A stretch of DNA of 64,000 bases, from NCBI GenBank assembly GCA_013152535.1, contig JAADGE010000085.1, positions 1 to 64,000 on the forward strand. Reading direction: 5' to 3'. The position numbers and the translations under genes are program-made. Origin of the DNA: Chlorobiota bacterium. Its GTDB lineage: Bacteria; Bacteroidota; Bacteroidia; Bacteroidales; JAADGE01. Numbering within the stretch: position 1 is the first letter of the stretch; each line of letters starts with the position of its first letter. The notes below the pieces were generated by a model. It had not been told where the DNA came from. It saw only the letters and a program-made list of their open reading frames with translations, and searched no databases. Of the stretch, positions 52,383-61,669 are shown piece after piece.

Positions 52383-54614
52383 TTAAAACGCATTTAAAAA
52401 TTTTTTGATTTCGGTTTGATTTAAAGAACTGTTTATGGCTTTTGAGATAATCTTTTTCTCACGATTTGTCAAATGCCAACTCACGGAAATATGGCGTTCG
52501 TTACTGTTGATTTGAAGATTAATAAAAACAATCTTTTTTCTGAGTTTTTTTTGGGTTTGGAAATAAAGTTCTTCCGCGTTTATTCTTTGAAAGTTAAAAT
52601 AGTTATTTAGAGCACCTTGAAACGGTTCGGTTAAATCAGAAAGAAAGTTAAAATCGGATGTTTGTTTATTTTTTCCGTCACAACTGATATTAATAAAGAT
52701 TATTTTATCGGTATTCTTGATAAACCAATCGGAAAAAACAGATAAAAACTGAAAAGAAGTTGACAAACCGTAATTATCAGTCATTCCGGCATCAGATAAT
52801 TTTAAATGATCTTTTCCGGGTAATGAAACATAAGGAGAAACAAACGGAAAACTCGCACTCATTCTGACGGCTGTTGTAAAGCGAAGATTACCGGCATTAT
52901 AATCCTTGTATTTTGTGTTAAAATCGATATTGACTTTTTTATTATTATTTTGAATGGTTTTGAAAGTATTACTTAAAAAAGATATTCCCGATGAAGATAT
53001 CAGAACTTTTCTGCCGTTCTCAATTTCGGCAGGACTGAAAATCATCATTGGAATCAGTGCATTTTCTTCCGGTTTTTTATAGGCAGACATTGGTTTGTCA
53101 AGAACGTAATTTGTATGTTCATTAAATGATTTTTCGAGCATATAGGCTCTGTCTTTAAAATAAAAATTGTTGTTATACTTGAATTTCCGAGAAATATAAA
53201 AAATATCGGATGAAACGTAACTGAACAAAACAGGATTCAACATATCTTTTGACAGATTATTTAATATTGTATCGTTATGCCAAGTCTTAATTTTATTTAA
53301 GGTTTTTTCATAATAAAGTTCTCGGGCATAAGCAGCACCGAACATGCCTCCCGAAGCACCGGTAATTAATTGTGTGTGCTCAAAAAAACGGCCGTTTGTA
53401 AGAATGTCGAGATAGGCTGAAATGACATAAGTCCAAACACCGGCTTTTAAACCGCCTCCGGCTGTGTTTACAAAAATGAATGAAACTTTTTGCTTTGTAT
53501 TTATTAAATGCTGTCTGCGTTTTTGTAAAGTTTTCAAAACTTTCTGATAATCTTTTTTTTGAATTTTTTGATAATCAATAACAGAAGGAGTGTTTATTTT
53601 ATTTTTATTTATTTTATAATTAATACCGTATGCCGACCGGTGATAATCAAGAAAAACGTTTTGATTGATATAAGCAAAAAGGATAAAGAACCCGATAAAA
53701 ACATAAGCCGACCATTCTTTAAAAAAAGTATATAAGGCAGCAAAAGCGATAATAATAAACGAAATAAGCAGCATAATACTGACGGCGGCAGGCAAGTTAA
53801 ATACTGGGATTTCTTTGTACAACCCGAGAATAAAAATAATAAGAATTAAAACTCCGGAATAAATTAAAGCATCTTTATAATTATGAGCTAAAACCTTTTG
53901 AATTTTTTTCGGATCGTAGTGTTCGAATAATTGAGTTCGTTTGAGTTTGCCCGGATTTTTTAAGTATGTTTTTACCGACCAAAAACGATTGGCGGCATCG
54001 GGTGCATGTGTTTTTTTCCATTCTTCATCAAGATTTCGAATTTTTTCAATTGTTTTAGAACCTTTTTTAGTCTTATTGTTTATTTTTTCTTCTAATATAT
54101 TTAAATCAATATTACGAGCTTGAAACCAACTGAAAGAAGCAAAATACAATAAGATAATTCCGACAAATAAACCGAGACAATTTAGTAAAATTTCCGGAAA
54201 AGAATATAGCTGAATATTAATTTGAAAATTAATTGATTCGATAAAATAGCTTATTATAAATGTAAGCGGAATAACAAAATTATTTAACGAGAATTTATAA
54301 AACGGGTTTTTTACCGTTGCAAGAAACGGAAACAGATAAGCATTTGTTACATAGCCCGAAATGTGAAAGGCAATGAAAAAAATTCCGAAACTTATACCCA
54401 AAAGGAAGTATGATAAAAAATTGACTTTATGTAAATATTCCGGAGAGAAAAACAGAGTGGGAATGCCGTATTTTGTGCCGAAATTACCGGTAATAATTAA
54501 AAAAACAAAAATCCACAGTAAAAATAAAAAACGATTTCTTCTAAGATTAACCAACAGAAGACGAACCGGAAGAAATTGAAGAAAATTATGGTATTGTTTT
54601 AATATTTTACCCAA
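52383..54614 (-). CDS. Patatin-like phospholipase with N-terminal membrane domain
   Basis: The 743-residue protein has about eight membrane segments in its first ~330 residues (for example FLFLLWIFVFLIITGNFG; LIYSGVLILIIFILGLYKEI) and a C-terminal patatin domain. The latter shows the nucleophile elbow G-A-S-G-G in LITGASGGMFGAAYARELY, an oxyanion-region glycine run NTAGGGLKAG, and the catalytic Asp in LSDAGMTDNYG. It is a serine hydrolase of lipids held at the inner membrane. The combination with a large membrane region is unusual among simple patatins. It has a good promoter and no operon partner. Confidence 0.85.
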   Translation of the reverse strand: MGKILKQYHNFLQFLPVRLLLVNLRRNRFLFLLWIFVFLIITGNFGTKYGIPTLFFSPEYLHKVNFLSYFLLGISFGIFFIAFHISGYVTNAYLFPFLATVKNPFYKFSLNNFVIPLTFIISYFIESINFQINIQLYSFPEILLNCLGLFVGIILLYFASFSWFQARNIDLNILEEKINNKTKKGSKTIEKIRNLDEEWKKTHAPDAANRFWSVKTYLKNPGKLKRTQLFEHYDPKKIQKVLAHNYKDALIYSGVLILIIFILGLYKEIPVFNLPAAVSIMLLISFIIIAFAALYTFFKEWSAYVFIGFFILFAYINQNVFLDYHRSAYGINYKINKNKINTPSVIDYQKIQKKDYQKVLKTLQKRRQHLINTKQKVSFIFVNTAGGGLKAGVWTYVISAYLDILTNGRFFEHTQLITGASGGMFGAAYARELYYEKTLNKIKTWHNDTILNNLSKDMLNPVLFSYVSSDIFYISRKFKYNNNFYFKDRAYMLEKSFNEHTNYVLDKPMSAYKKPEENALIPMMIFSPAEIENGRKVLISSSGISFLSNTFKTIQNNNKKVNIDFNTKYKDYNAGNLRFTTAVRMSASFPFVSPYVSLPGKDHLKLSDAGMTDNYGLSTSFQFLSVFSDWFIKNTDKIIFINISCDGKNKQTSDFNFLSDLTEPFQGALNNYFNFQRINAEELYFQTQKKLRKKIVFINLQINSNERHISVSWHLTNREKKIISKAINSSLNQTEIKKFLNAF

Positions 54615-54647
54615 AGATTAAATTATTAGAATTTAATTTCATTGAAA

Positions 54648-54678
54648 CAAATATATCTAAATATTTCTTGTAAAACAA
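54648..54678 (-). promoter_or_regulatory. Promoter of the patatin gene
   Basis: The minus strand reads TTG (54678-54676), 20 nt, then TATATTTG (54655-54648), with 33 bp to the ATG at 54614. Confidence 0.55.
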
Positions 54679-54711
54679 TTTTTGAATATAAATGAGCAAT
54701 AAAAATTTGAA

Positions 54712-56004
54712 TTACAAAATTGTATGAATAATTTTTCCCGTTTGCCAACGTTCTCCGTTTTGATATTGTATAAAATAAATTCCCGAAGGATATTTTGACA
54801 GACTTATTCTGAATGTGCTTTGTTTATTAATATCGAAACGCTGCAATATTTTTCCCGATACATCGGCTAAAAACATTTCTTTCATATCTCCGCTGATTTC
54901 AATATTTAAAATATCGACAGTCGGGTTAGGATAGTATTTTACTTTTCCGAGTAATATCGGATTGTCAATATGTGTTGCGTCTGTTGTATCAACCGAGCTT
55001 GTGTCTTTCGGCAAACTGTTGTCGATAATGTATGAAGTATCCTGAATTTCTTCTTGGTTATAAACAATATCTTCTTCACAATCGGGAATAGTCAAGTATT
55101 GATTTATCAGTCTGATAAAAATGTCATTAAGCAATTCAACCTGAAACTCATCAGTTGTAGGTTTTATATGCGAATTCCCGATACCGCTGTCATCGGTTAA
55201 AAAAACGTAAGTGCCGTTAGTTGCAAGGGCAATTGAACGCATTAAGTATTCGGTGCTTTTATCAATTCCGCTGGCTGTTACGGGAATAATACGTATGCCT
55301 TTTGATGCTGCATTTTTTGTCAGGTTTTGCATTTTTTTTATACTAAGGCTGTCATTATGCGGCGGTGCATCTAATATTAAAAATACGACTTTTGCCAAAG
55401 CATCTTCCGACCACGATAATTCGTTAATTGCCGTATTCAGCCCGGCATCAACGGCTTCGGGAAAATCGCCTCCGCCTCCGGCAGTTTGTTGTTTGATAAA
55501 ATCTGTTGTTGTTTTAACATTATCCGAAAAATCAGATTTTTTTGTTAAGTACGAATCGTGAATATCTCTGTAAAACACACTTGCTGTATTAATTGTAATA
55601 TCTTTATGTTGTTTTTGAATTTTATTCAGAACATCTTTCAGTTCTGCTTTTAAATAAGCAATTTCATCACCCATGGATCCGGTTGCATCAACAACAAATG
55701 CAATGTCTGCTTTTTCGGGAACATAACAACTTGCCGGAAGATTTATAAAGTTTATACCGTCGTGAAATTTTTCCGGTTTTGATAATTTATACGTTTGTCC
55801 TTTATCAACCACAGTAATTATTAAATTTTTTCCTGAAGATGAATTATCAAAAATATTTAACCAAAGTTCGGCTTTTCCGGTATTATCCGTACAGGCTGCC
55901 CAAAGTGTGTCTCCTTTTTCTGTTTGCAAATATACTTTTGCATTTACCAAAGGTTTGTCTTTATAGTTTGTAACTTGAACACAATACCGTTCTTGCGGCA
56001 TCAT
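54712..56004 (-). CDS. VWA-domain protein with T9SS tail (3' part of a frameshifted gene)
   Basis: This 430-residue frame has no signal peptide. It holds a von Willebrand A domain with the MIDAS motif D-x-T-G-S-M in IAFVVDATGSMGDEIAYLK, followed by PPHNDSLSIKKMQNLTKNA. A T9SS sorting tail closes it (KYYPNPTVDILNIEISGDM to KIIHTIL). It is best read as the 3' part of one gene with the CarboxypepD_reg frame at 56001-56552: an 8-bp tandem duplication at 56069-56084 shifts the frame. Without the duplication the frames join through DYGKWELWKDISENQLKTYK into a 610-residue protein. As written, this half could not be exported. Confidence 0.8.
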   Translation of the reverse strand: MMPQERYCVQVTNYKDKPLVNAKVYLQTEKGDTLWAACTDNTGKAELWLNIFDNSSSGKNLIITVVDKGQTYKLSKPEKFHDGINFINLPASCYVPEKADIAFVVDATGSMGDEIAYLKAELKDVLNKIQKQHKDITINTASVFYRDIHDSYLTKKSDFSDNVKTTTDFIKQQTAGGGGDFPEAVDAGLNTAINELSWSEDALAKVVFLILDAPPHNDSLSIKKMQNLTKNAASKGIRIIPVTASGIDKSTEYLMRSIALATNGTYVFLTDDSGIGNSHIKPTTDEFQVELLNDIFIRLINQYLTIPDCEEDIVYNQEEIQDTSYIIDNSLPKDTSSVDTTDATHIDNPILLGKVKYYPNPTVDILNIEISGDMKEMFLADVSGKILQRFDINKQSTFRISLSKYPSGIYFIQYQNGERWQTGKIIHTIL

Positions 56005-56552
56005 TTTCCATGCGGTTTTGTATGTTTTAAGTTGATTTTCGGAAATATCTTTCCAAAGTTCCCATTTGCCGTAATCCCGTAATCGTTAAGTTCTCCGGCA
56101 GTTAATAATCCGCTTTTTGCCGGATTTTTATCTTTGCTGTCTCTTCCCGTTCCGTAATCGGAATCTTCATAAATCGGATAGTCACTTCTTGAAATATCTT
56201 TATGTTGGAATATTGGTCTGCTTTTTCTCCCGAGAGCTGTAACAACAATTTCATCAAGTTCTTCTCCGGAAGCTGACATGGTGATATTTAACGTATCACC
56301 GGTAATTTTTTTCTCAATAGTCTGCATTCCTATATACGAAAAAACTAAGATTGCTGATTTTGATTTTACGGTAATTGAATACATTCCGCTTCCTGATGTC
56401 ATTGTTCCGTTTTTTGTGCCTTTTTCCAGAACGGAAACGCCCGGAAGAACAGTGCCGGTTTCATCTGTTACTTTTCCCGTAATTGTATGTTGTGCAAAGA
56501 TGCTGTTTACGGTCAGAAAGCTGATAATGAAAACAGAGTATAAAGATTTCAT
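56001..56552 (-). CDS. CarboxypepD_reg-like N-terminal part of the frameshifted VWA protein
   Basis: The 183-residue frame has a signal peptide (MKSLYSVFIISFLTVNSIFA) and a carboxypeptidase-regulatory-like domain (HTITGKVTDETGTVLPGVSV; VFSYIGMQTIEKKITGD). After AGELNDYG the frame reads unrelated residues (ITANGNFGK onward) and stops, because of the extra 8 bp at 56069-56084. Removing one unit joins it to the VWA frame. Without its VWA partner this fragment is unlikely to function. It was probably a single surface protein for T9SS export. Confidence 0.75.
   Translation of the reverse strand: MKSLYSVFIISFLTVNSIFAQHTITGKVTDETGTVLPGVSVLEKGTKNGTMTSGSGMYSITVKSKSAILVFSYIGMQTIEKKITGDTLNITMSASGEELDEIVVTALGRKSRPIFQHKDISRSDYPIYEDSDYGTGRDSKDKNPAKSGLLTAGELNDYGITANGNFGKIFPKINLKHTKPHGK
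56069..56084 (-). repeat. 8-bp tandem duplication causing a frameshift
   Basis: CCGTAATC occurs twice in tandem at 56069-56076 and 56077-56084 (plus-strand reading). With one copy the two flanking frames merge: the combined length 1841 minus 8 is 1833, divisible by 3. Confidence 0.85.
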
Positions 56553-56636
56553 TGAAATTGGGTTTAAAGGTTTCTGTATATCAGATAATTTTTTTGTATG
56601 AATTCCATATTGTTTCAGAAAGTTTTTTTGTAAAAA

Positions 56637-56660
56637 AAGCCCGCCGAAATTGGCGAGCTT
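56637..56660 (-). terminator. Terminator of the cold-shock gene
   Basis: AAGC-C-CGCC pairs with GGCG-A-GCTT (one mismatch) around a 6-nt loop. On the minus strand it is followed by a U-run of seven. Confidence 0.75.
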
Positions 56661-56685
56661 ATTTAAAAAAGTTAAAGACTAAATA

Positions 56686-56877
56686 TTAAAGTACTTTTAC
56701 ATTTACTGCATTTAAACCTTTTTTGCCTTCTGTTAATTCGAATTCAACGGCATCGCCTTCACGAATTTCGTCAATTAAACCGGACACGTGAACAAAATAT
56801 TCACTTTTTGTTTCGTCGTCAATAATGAAACCAAAACCTTTGGAATCATTAAAAAATTTTACTGTTCCTTTTTTCAT
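56686..56877 (-). CDS. Cold-shock-domain protein
   Basis: This 63-residue single CSD protein binds single-stranded RNA/DNA. It starts MKKGTVKFFNDSKGFGFIID with RNP1 (KGFGFI) and then RNP2 (YFVHVSGL), ending ELTEGKKGLNAVNVKVL. Such proteins act as RNA chaperones in growth and stress. It has its own promoter box and terminator. Confidence 0.95.
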   Translation of the reverse strand: MKKGTVKFFNDSKGFGFIIDDETKSEYFVHVSGLIDEIREGDAVEFELTEGKKGLNAVNVKVL

Positions 56878-57244
56878 TGTATTGTAATATAAATTTTTAA
56901 AAAAACAAAGGTAAGGATAATTATTTAAAAACTGATATTTTTATTAAGATAATACAACCCGCATATGCAAATCGTAAATGTAAAAATCACGATTCTAATT
57001 TATAAAAAGATATTCAGGAGAATCAAAATTAAGTCCTTCTACTTATTTTCTGCCTGTTTTATACTGAATATCAGGTATATCCGTATATGTAAAATATAAT
57101 AAAACAGATTTGTTCGGGATTATTGTATTATTAATTTGTTTGCTGTTTTTTTATTTGCGGCAAATTCAGTTCTGTTATCAGCTGTGACAGATTTGATTTT
57201 TTTATACGAAAAGATAAAAACATTTTCATAACAGTTTGGTATTA
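56878..57244. other. 367-bp intergenic region upstream of the cold-shock gene
   Basis: Apart from the cold-shock promoter box at 56906-56913, I see no repeat, RNA structure or supported reading frame in this AT-rich stretch. Confidence 0.4.
56906..56913 (-). promoter_or_regulatory. -7 promoter box for the cold-shock gene
   Basis: The minus strand reads TACCTTTG (TAnnTTTG), 28 bp before the ATG at 56877. No long cold-shock leader is present. Confidence 0.5.
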
Positions 57245-58669
57245 TTAATTGATTTTACGATTTGTAATATATTTTGTTAATACAGTACAAGCTATTGAAG
57301 AAGTTATTGAGACACCTAATAACCCGTGAAAATTAATACTTTGACCCGTTAAAAACAAATTCTTAAATTTCGTATTTACAGAAAATATTGTTTCCGAAGA
57401 TTTCGTATAATCTTTTAATATGCCGTATGAAGAACCTTCAGGACTTCCGGTATAATCTCGGAAAGTTAAAGGTGTTGAAACAAAATAGTTGTGAATATTT
57501 TCTTTAAACCCGGGAAAGTATTTTTCAATAAAATTAAAAATCTCTTTCGCTCTTTCATTTTTATACAAATTGTAATTGTCTTTACGTTTATTAGGCTTTG
57601 TATCAGTCCATTGAGAATAGGGAGCAACATTATCTTCAATCATTATTTTTGCAGTGCCGGCATAATTCTCATTTTTTCCGGAAACAGGAAAATAAAACAG
57701 AACAGATTTTCCCTCTGTATTAATAAATTTGGGTTTATTATCAAACAAAACAGTCTTTTTATTAAGAATAACATTTATTATTAACGAAGCTTTGCTGTTT
57801 GATAATCCGGCAATTCGTTTTCGATAAAACGTTTTTAATAAAGGTGATTGTATTTTCGGTATTATGTTTTGAGGATGTAATGTTGAAAGAAACGTATCTG
57901 CAAAATATGCAGTTCCGTCATTGCACACACAATGAGAAATATAATCATTTTTCGTAATTATTTTTTCAACTTCTTTTTTTGTTAATATAGTTCCTTTATT
58001 ATTTAAAATTTGATTTTCCAAAACTTCAATAAACTGTTTAGAACCATTTGTAAAAGTTCCGGCAGATTGTAAAAAAGACCCTGTTATTACAGCATATATA
58101 TATAAAGGTGTTGTTTCGAGATTACTCCCGAATAATAAATTGTTAAATTTCAATAATTCTGCAAGTTCTCTGTTTTTTGTTACGGAATTAATAAACTTCA
58201 AAGCACTTTTCTCATAATATTGTAAAAATGATAAATCTTCAAAATCGGATTCAAGTGAAATATGATAAAAAATCTCTTTTATTTGTTTTAAAAATACTTT
58301 TATTCCTTCTTTTTCTTTAGGGAAGTAAGAAATTAACTGTTTTTCAAATCTTTCAAAATTATTAGGAATTTTATATTTTCCGTTTTTTGCAACAAGTTCA
58401 AAATTCGATATTTTTGTGATATTTGTTTTACCGGCAATACCGAAACTTTTAAACAGCTCATTTTGAATTTGACCTTTTTCAAAAGCTCCGAAAAAATTCA
58501 TTCCGGTATCAAAAGAAATACCTTCTCGGTTAAAAGATTGAATCATTCCTCCTGTATCTCTGTTTTTTTCAAGGACACAAATCTTTAAGCCTTTGCGACT
58601 TAATGCAGAAGCAGACAACAAACCGCTTAATCCGCCTCCGATAATAACTACATCAAATTTTTTCGGCAT
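57245..58669 (-). CDS. Phytoene-desaturase-like FAD oxidoreductase
   Basis: This 474-residue flavoprotein has an N-terminal FAD-binding Rossmann motif (FDVVIIGGGLSGLLSASALS, then VLEKNRDTGGMIQSF) and a typical C-terminal FAD-contact region (NLFLTGQSINFHGLLGVSIT). It resembles the CrtI / retinol-saturase group of desaturases and isomerases. The substrate (carotenoid, polyene lipid or other) cannot be read from sequence; no other carotenoid gene is nearby. A -7 box almost abuts the start codon. Confidence 0.85.
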   Translation of the reverse strand: MPKKFDVVIIGGGLSGLLSASALSRKGLKICVLEKNRDTGGMIQSFNREGISFDTGMNFFGAFEKGQIQNELFKSFGIAGKTNITKISNFELVAKNGKYKIPNNFERFEKQLISYFPKEKEGIKVFLKQIKEIFYHISLESDFEDLSFLQYYEKSALKFINSVTKNRELAELLKFNNLLFGSNLETTPLYIYAVITGSFLQSAGTFTNGSKQFIEVLENQILNNKGTILTKKEVEKIITKNDYISHCVCNDGTAYFADTFLSTLHPQNIIPKIQSPLLKTFYRKRIAGLSNSKASLIINVILNKKTVLFDNKPKFINTEGKSVLFYFPVSGKNENYAGTAKIMIEDNVAPYSQWTDTKPNKRKDNYNLYKNERAKEIFNFIEKYFPGFKENIHNYFVSTPLTFRDYTGSPEGSSYGILKDYTKSSETIFSVNTKFKNLFLTGQSINFHGLLGVSITSSIACTVLTKYITNRKIN

Positions 58670-58676
58670 TTATATT

Positions 58677-58684
58677 CAAATATA
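58677..58684 (-). promoter_or_regulatory. -7 promoter box for the FAD oxidoreductase gene
   Basis: The minus strand reads TATATTTG, ending 8 bp before the ATG at 58669, so the message would be leaderless or nearly so. Confidence 0.45.
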
Positions 58685-58746
58685 ATCGCAAATTTAATTA
58701 AACATCTTATTTAATAAAAAACTGTTTTAAGTTTAGTAAAAATAAC

Positions 58747-58754
58747 TATATTTG
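58747..58754 (+). promoter_or_regulatory. -7 promoter box for the RelA/SpoT homologue
   Basis: TATATTTG lies 25 bp before the ATG at 58780. No clear -33 TTG is visible. Confidence 0.5.
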
Positions 58755-58779
58755 TTATCTGTTTATGCAGTGATAAAAG

Positions 58780-60957
58780 ATGGTGATAAAACACAAAACC
58801 GAAGAACAAGTTTTGATGTCAGATTTTGAAAATTTTCTGAAAGAAAACAAAAAACGGTTTAAAAACGAAAAAAATACAGAACTGATTCGTAAAGCATTCC
58901 GCTATTCTCATAAAGCTCATGAGAATATGAAAAGGCAAAACGGAGAATTATACATAAATCATTGCCTGAAAACTGCAAAAATTGTTACTCAAGATTTCGG
59001 ATTAGGCACAACTTCTGCAATTGCTGCTCTTTTACACGATGTTCCGACAAAAACCGAATACACTTCAGAGGATATTAAAAATAAATTCGGTGAAAAAATC
59101 TTTAATATTATTGAGGGATTGGTAAAAATTAAAAATGCCGAATATTTTGAAAATAATTCTGAAGCATCTACTTTTCGACAAATTCTAATCTCCGTTTCTG
59201 ATGATATTCGTGTTATTTTTATCAAAATTGCCGATAAATTAGATAATGTAAGAACAATAAGTTCATTATCCGATCAAAATAAAAAGAAGACAATTAACGA
59301 AACTTTAACTATTTATGCTCCCATTGCTCACCGTATTGGGCTTTATAATGTTAAAGCCGAAATGGAAGATATATGTTTGCAACATACGAATCCTTATATT
59401 TATAATGAAATTGAAAACCGACTGCAAACTTCAGAACGCGAACGACTTCAATTTATTAACAGATTTATACAACCTGTAAAAGCTAAACTGGACGCAAATA
59501 ATATTAATTATAAAATTTCAGGAAGACCTAAAACCGTTTATTCCATATGGAAAAAGATGGAGCAAAAAAAGGTCAGTTTCGATGAAATTTATGATTTATT
59601 TGCTGTCAGGATTATTTTCTCTCCGAAAAATAAAAAAAATGAAAATTATGAAGCACTTCAAATCGGCTCGTTAATTACGGATTTATTTCCCGAAAAAAAG
59701 GAACGTAAGCGAAATTGGCTGCAAATACCAAAAAAAACGGGTTACAGGGCATTGCATATTACCGTAATGAGTGATGAAGGACAATGGGTTGAAATTCAAA
59801 TACGTTCAAAAGAAATGCACGAAGCAGCTGAACATGGTTTAGCGGCACACTGGAAATATAAAGGACTTAAAGAAAAGAAAACAGAATTTGATGAGAAAAT
59901 TAAAGATCTTTTAGATTTCTTAAATGAAGATAACTCATCTGCAATTACATTTATAGACAACCTTAAAATAAATCTTTTTAATCCGGAAATTTTTGTCTTC
60001 ACACCTAAAGGAGAAATTAAAAGTCTTCCGAACGGAGCAACTGTACTTGATTTTGCTTTTAAAGTTCATACCGATATCGGATTAAAATGTATTGCCGGAA
60101 AAGTTAACGGAAAAACTCAGGCATTAAACACACAACTCAAAAACGGTGATCAAGTTGAAATTATAACAACTAAAAATCAAAAACCGCAACGCGAATGGCT
60201 TGAATTTGTAAAAACACAAAATGCAATTTACATCCTTAAAAGATTATTCAGAGAAGATATCCGAAAAAGTATCGAAGAAGGTAAAAAAATAATTGAACAA
60301 CTTCTTAAAGAAAGGGGAATTGATAATTTGGGAAAATGTACCGATAACTTAAGCAAAGAATTTAATTATCGTAATAAAGAAAAATTTCTGGAAGATATCG
60401 GTGAAAGTAAATTAGCACAAACAACTCTTAAAGATATTGTTAAGAATACTTGCAAAAAAGAGAAACAAGTCAGATTTTGGAATATTAAAATGCCTTTTTC
60501 CGGTTCTGATAAAAAAAATGAATCTGATGAAATTAAACTGCCGGATATTTATAAACTTGCTGATTGCTGCTTACCGGTTCCGGGTGATGACATTATCGGA
60601 ATTCAAGACCTTTCCTATAATAAAATTTTAATCCACAAAGCGCATTGTCCTTCTGCTGTTGCCGATTTGGCTTTCGGCGAAAAAGCAGTAAAAGTAAAAT
60701 GGACATCGCAAACAAAAATTTCGGTTCTCAAAGAATTTAAAATATCAGGAAAATACGAGCCCGGTTTGTTAAATAAAATTATTTCAATTATTTCTAAAGA
60801 TTTATCCGTAAATATTAAATCTTTAAATTTTGATAATGAAAAATCAAACTTTACGATACGCATAAAAGTTTATACCAAACAAGAAAAGTTTTCGGATAAT
60901 TTATTAAAACAACTGGAAAAAATTCCTGCTGTTAACAGTATTGAAATAATTAATTAA
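58780..60957 (+). CDS. RelA/SpoT homologue, long form with altered hydrolase site
   Basis: The 725-residue (p)ppGpp enzyme has the full long-RSH order: HD hydrolase domain (~25-190), synthetase (GRPKTVYSIWKKM; YRALHITVMSDEGQW; VEIQIRSKEMHEAAEHGLAA), TGS (EIFVFTPKGEIKSLPNGATV), a Cys-containing region (ADCCLPVPGDDIIG) and a C-terminal ACT domain. Synthetase residues look intact. In the hydrolase, the metal ligands (H61, H86-D87, D152, and N156 nearby) remain, but the catalytic pair of HDxxED is lost: the sequence is H86-D-V-P-T-K91. It is therefore probably a synthetase with little or no hydrolase, a RelA-like state; a separate hydrolase should exist elsewhere. Confidence 0.92.
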   Translation: MVIKHKTEEQVLMSDFENFLKENKKRFKNEKNTELIRKAFRYSHKAHENMKRQNGELYINHCLKTAKIVTQDFGLGTTSAIAALLHDVPTKTEYTSEDIKNKFGEKIFNIIEGLVKIKNAEYFENNSEASTFRQILISVSDDIRVIFIKIADKLDNVRTISSLSDQNKKKTINETLTIYAPIAHRIGLYNVKAEMEDICLQHTNPYIYNEIENRLQTSERERLQFINRFIQPVKAKLDANNINYKISGRPKTVYSIWKKMEQKKVSFDEIYDLFAVRIIFSPKNKKNENYEALQIGSLITDLFPEKKERKRNWLQIPKKTGYRALHITVMSDEGQWVEIQIRSKEMHEAAEHGLAAHWKYKGLKEKKTEFDEKIKDLLDFLNEDNSSAITFIDNLKINLFNPEIFVFTPKGEIKSLPNGATVLDFAFKVHTDIGLKCIAGKVNGKTQALNTQLKNGDQVEIITTKNQKPQREWLEFVKTQNAIYILKRLFREDIRKSIEEGKKIIEQLLKERGIDNLGKCTDNLSKEFNYRNKEKFLEDIGESKLAQTTLKDIVKNTCKKEKQVRFWNIKMPFSGSDKKNESDEIKLPDIYKLADCCLPVPGDDIIGIQDLSYNKILIHKAHCPSAVADLAFGEKAVKVKWTSQTKISVLKEFKISGKYEPGLLNKIISIISKDLSVNIKSLNFDNEKSNFTIRIKVYTKQEKFSDNLLKQLEKIPAVNSIEIIN

Positions 60958-61146
60958 TATTTTTTAAGCAAATAAATATTCAGACTTCCTTAATCTTTTG
61001 CCTTAAAAATTTTTACCTTCATATTCTGACACAAAGACTCATTTTATTGAAAACTGTTTTATTTTTTCTTTGTGTTAATAAATAAATCATTTTTTTCTTT
61101 AAAGTTCTTCGGTTTTATATTATTTTTAGCCGATAATTAGATAACT

Positions 61147-61605
61147 ATGAATACACCGGATATTATAAAAACCGTAATTGAAATTTTTACGGAATACTTA
61201 GACAATAAAGGTCACCGAAAAACTCCCGAACGTTTTGCAATTTTAGAAGAAATTTATTCCAGAGAAGGACATTTTGATATTGAAACTTTATACATTTCAA
61301 TGAAAAATAAAAATTACAGAGTAAGTCGTGCAACAATATACAACACAATGGATCTTCTTCTTGACAGCAGTTTGATAATAAAACATCAATTTGAAAAAAA
61401 CATTGCACAATTCGAACGGTCATATAAATACAAACAACACGACCATCTTGTATGTGATAAATGCGGAAAAATTATTGAATTTTGTGATCCGAGAATTCAA
61501 AATATTCAATCCACTGTCGGTAAATTAATGAATTTCAAAATTAATTATCATTCTTTGTATTTCCATGGGATTTGTGATGAATGCGAAAAAGCAGGAGAAA
61601 AATAA
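61147..61605 (+). CDS. Fur-family transcriptional regulator
   Basis: This 152-residue protein is distinct from the PerR-like gene at 10757. Its winged helix includes [20 protein letters not shown], and the metal-binding part carries [20 protein letters not shown] and [11 protein letters not shown], giving the structural zinc Cys pairs. It may be an iron or zinc regulator. It lies 64 bp before purA and may share its transcript. No metal-transport gene is near enough to suggest its target. Confidence 0.9.
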   Translation: MNTPDIIKTVIEIFTEYLDNKGHRKTPERFAILEEIYSREGHFDIETLYISMKNKNYRVSRATIYNTMDLLLDSSLIIKHQFEKNIAQFERSYKYKQHDHLVCDKCGKIIEFCDPRIQNIQSTVGKLMNFKINYHSLYFHGICDECEKAGEK

Positions 61606-61669
61606 TTATCAGTTAATTGATGACACTTTTTTATTAAATACCTTAAAAAATATAAACATATACGGCATA

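Noticed and set aside
56878-57244. Possible remains of a protein-coding gene before the cold-shock gene
   Set aside because: Short coding-like stretches occur in several frames, but none shows a recognisable family or spans more than a few residues.
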